A DNA stretch of 64,000 nt from Solea solea (taxonomy: Eukaryota > Chordata > Actinopteri > Pleuronectiformes > Soleidae), in contig NC_081153.1 in assembly GCF_958295425.1 (NCBI RefSeq), positions 21,734,525 to 21,798,524 on the forward strand. The letters are read 5' to 3'. Positions 61,841 to 64,000 of this stretch are shown one piece after another. Made by a program: the position numbers and the translations under genes. Position 1 is the first letter of the stretch, and each line of letters opens with the position of its first letter. The notes under the pieces are model-generated. The model was not told where the DNA came from. It saw only the letters and a list, made by a program, of their open reading frames with translations, and made no database searches.

Positions 61841-64000
61841 CCCCGCCCTGCTGTCTAATGACTTAACTCACTTATATATGTATATTATGTATAATAATTT
61901 GCACTCCAACATGATCTATGTTTTAATTTGGCTTCTTACCAGCAACAAATGACCACAATAGCTTTTCTTTTGCAGCCAGAAAACAGACTTTCATTCATAG
62001 CAATGTGTTTATGTTTATGATAAATGAATTTCCCTCATATGAAAATCATTTACATATGTATGAGAATGTGTGGAAACAAACTGTGGACTAAAGAATTCTG
62101 GAAGTCTAAAAATATGGCTCGATGACACACTGCAGCCATCGTTAGCATAGCTCCTCCTCAAACACTGTAATGAAACAGAACCACTGAGACTGAGACCAGG
62201 ACTGTGTTTGTGTGCAGTGTGTCATTATACTGCAACACGTGGTTTCAGAGGAGGTTTAATGTTTAATATTGTGTACAAACACCTGTTTGTGTCCCAATCA
62301 TGAACGTGTGCCTCAGGTAAACAGATTTACACCTTGTGTTACCAAAGCAGTGAGTACTATAGTAAGGTTTGGAGCCCATTGAGCTTTTCCTATTATGTTA
62401 TATTATTATATTAATTAATTAATGAATGAATTATAATAATATAATATTTTCAGTTCATGCTCATGTCACATAAATATTTACAGGAGAAATAACAAAAGAA
62501 TCCATCGATTTAACCATCAATGCACAGAGAACAGTGTGCTGATTATATCGTTTATAATTTTTACATTATATTTTTACACATTTTACATTTTTTAATCTCA
62601 ATGAGTGAAATACATGTTTTAAGGCAAATCTAGTTACCTTATACATTATAAAAGATGTATGATCATTTCTATGTATTTCTTATTTTTTAAGTAACGCTAA
62701 TTTGGGCATTTGACCAAGCTAATGTTAGCATTTAGCAATGTTTTATTCTCATTCTGGGCAGATTATACTAGAAAATAACATTTAGCTGCTGATTCCCATG
62801 ATTCTTATTCATTTTTTGTCCTTGTTAGTAGGAGAATCCTGGAGTACAGTAAAAATACTGGTCGTCACTGTGTAATGTGTCATGTAAAACACAGTATATC
62901 CATGCTGTCCTTTTAACATGGTGAACCACCTGGAGTAAAGGTGGGAGAGGAGCCAGTGTGTGTGAGCACGGTCACAGATGGCCGTTTAGCCTCCCAGGGT
63001 GAGCCACTGTCTCTCAGATCATCTCACTTGGCCTCACGCTGCACGTCTCTCTCCTCCATCATCACAGTCCCAGCTTGCCCTGGTTGTCTGGCTGTGTGTG
63101 TGTTTGTGTTTGTGTCATCCTGCAGCTCCCTCGCTGGGCCGTCGCCTCGGCCTCACCGCCGGCACTGATGGATGATCGCTGGTGATGCTGGGGGAAAATC
63201 AAGCCAGCTTCCTGGAGACTCAGATGGACCATCATGAATCAAAGTGAGGGTGTGAAACAGAAACGCAGCAGATTCATGGATTTGTGACAAAGGAGAAAGA
63301 AAAGTGAATCTATGCTTCATCTTAGTGAGTCTGGTATTATTCTTATAGTGTCATGACTCGTCAAGCTCCCTGAATTCTTGTAAATCCATGCTTTCTTTGT
63401 CTTTCCTGCTTTATTTTGGTAACCCTTGTCTTCTTTCTTTTCACTTCCTGTCAAGTTTCCTGCTTCTGTCTTAATTCACCTGTGTCTCGTTGTCTCCTCC
63501 TTAGTTTTTGCTGGATCTTCTTTGTGTTTGAGTGTTTTCACCGTCGCCTGATTCTGGAGCTTGAACTGATTTCCTGCCTCGAGTCTGCTTCATGAGTCCT
63601 TGTGAGCCTGATAATATTCTTTCCAACTTAAGTTTAAAACAAGAGAGAGAACAAAGAAACACATACATTTAAGATGCAGCAGTTAAATACTGTGAGGAAC
63701 ATACATTTCAAGGGGAAAACATTAAATGTAACGGCTCACATGACCCTACTTTAAAAAAAAAGGTATTCACTGATTTATTGTTTGTGATTTAAACCATGGA
63801 AACATCATGTAAAACCTTACAGGATCTGGGTGGAGCATGTGTTCTGGCAGCATGAGAGTGAGTGGACAAATATCAAAAAACACAAAGTATAGTAGCTCTA
63901 AAATTTTAAAAATGTACATTTTATATCAAGCCTACTTAAGTCAGGGGCCTTTCTTTCAGGGGCCACCATAGTTGCAGTCTGATTATCAGTTGTCACTAAT

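Noticed and set aside
62941..63168. 75-codon plus-strand frame starting MGEEPVC
   Set aside because: It has no splice context, domain or composition supporting a gene.

Overview
This is ordinary nuclear DNA from a ray-finned fish. It carries intron-containing vertebrate genes with GT/AG splice sites and short introns, and the spaces between are filled with teleost-type repeats: Tc1-like transposon remnants, tRNA-headed SINE pieces, LINE tails and MITE-like elements. Five protein genes can be read from start to stop by joining exons. In each case the joined lengths stay in frame and the product is close to or recognisably like the human protein. The genes are ehmt2 (G9a, minus strand, 28 coding exons, 1199 aa), a zbtb12-like gene (plus, 561 aa), nelfe (minus, 377 aa), skic2/skiv2l (plus, 29 coding exons, 1245 aa) and prrt1/SynDIG4 (plus, 241 aa). 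No bacterial, viral or plasmid feature was seen.

Layout: 1-930 is a decayed Tc1-like transposase carrying a 42-bp minisatellite. 930-4170 has no recognisable gene. 4174-21867 is ehmt2 with its 3'UTR. 21868-22254 is a CpG-rich promoter shared head-to-head with zbtb12, whose CDS runs 23595-27240. 27241-28866 is a short intergenic stretch with an orphan two-exon open reading frame. 28867-33110 is nelfe, and about 33110-33374 is a promoter shared with skic2 (33375-49173). 49174-50566 is intergenic, and 50567-56458 is prrt1. 56459-64000 is repeat-rich, with a 483-bp inverted-repeat element and one isolated exon-like segment.

The set ehmt2-zbtb12-nelfe-skic2-prrt1 corresponds to the human MHC class III region. 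Complement C2/CFB (between ZBTB12 and NELFE in human) and DXO/STK19/C4/CYP21/TNXB/ATF6B (between SKIV2L and PRRT1) are absent from the matching intervals. The first four genes act in general gene control: H3K9 methylation, zinc-finger repression, promoter-proximal pausing, and exosome-linked mRNA decay. prrt1 is a brain synaptic gene.

I found no convincing new multi-gene system. The best leads are the transposase-embedded minisatellite, a CACGTG-palindrome minisatellite in prrt1 intron 1, oppositely oriented pentanucleotide arrays flanking ehmt2 exons 17-26, and two orphan exon-like ORFs.
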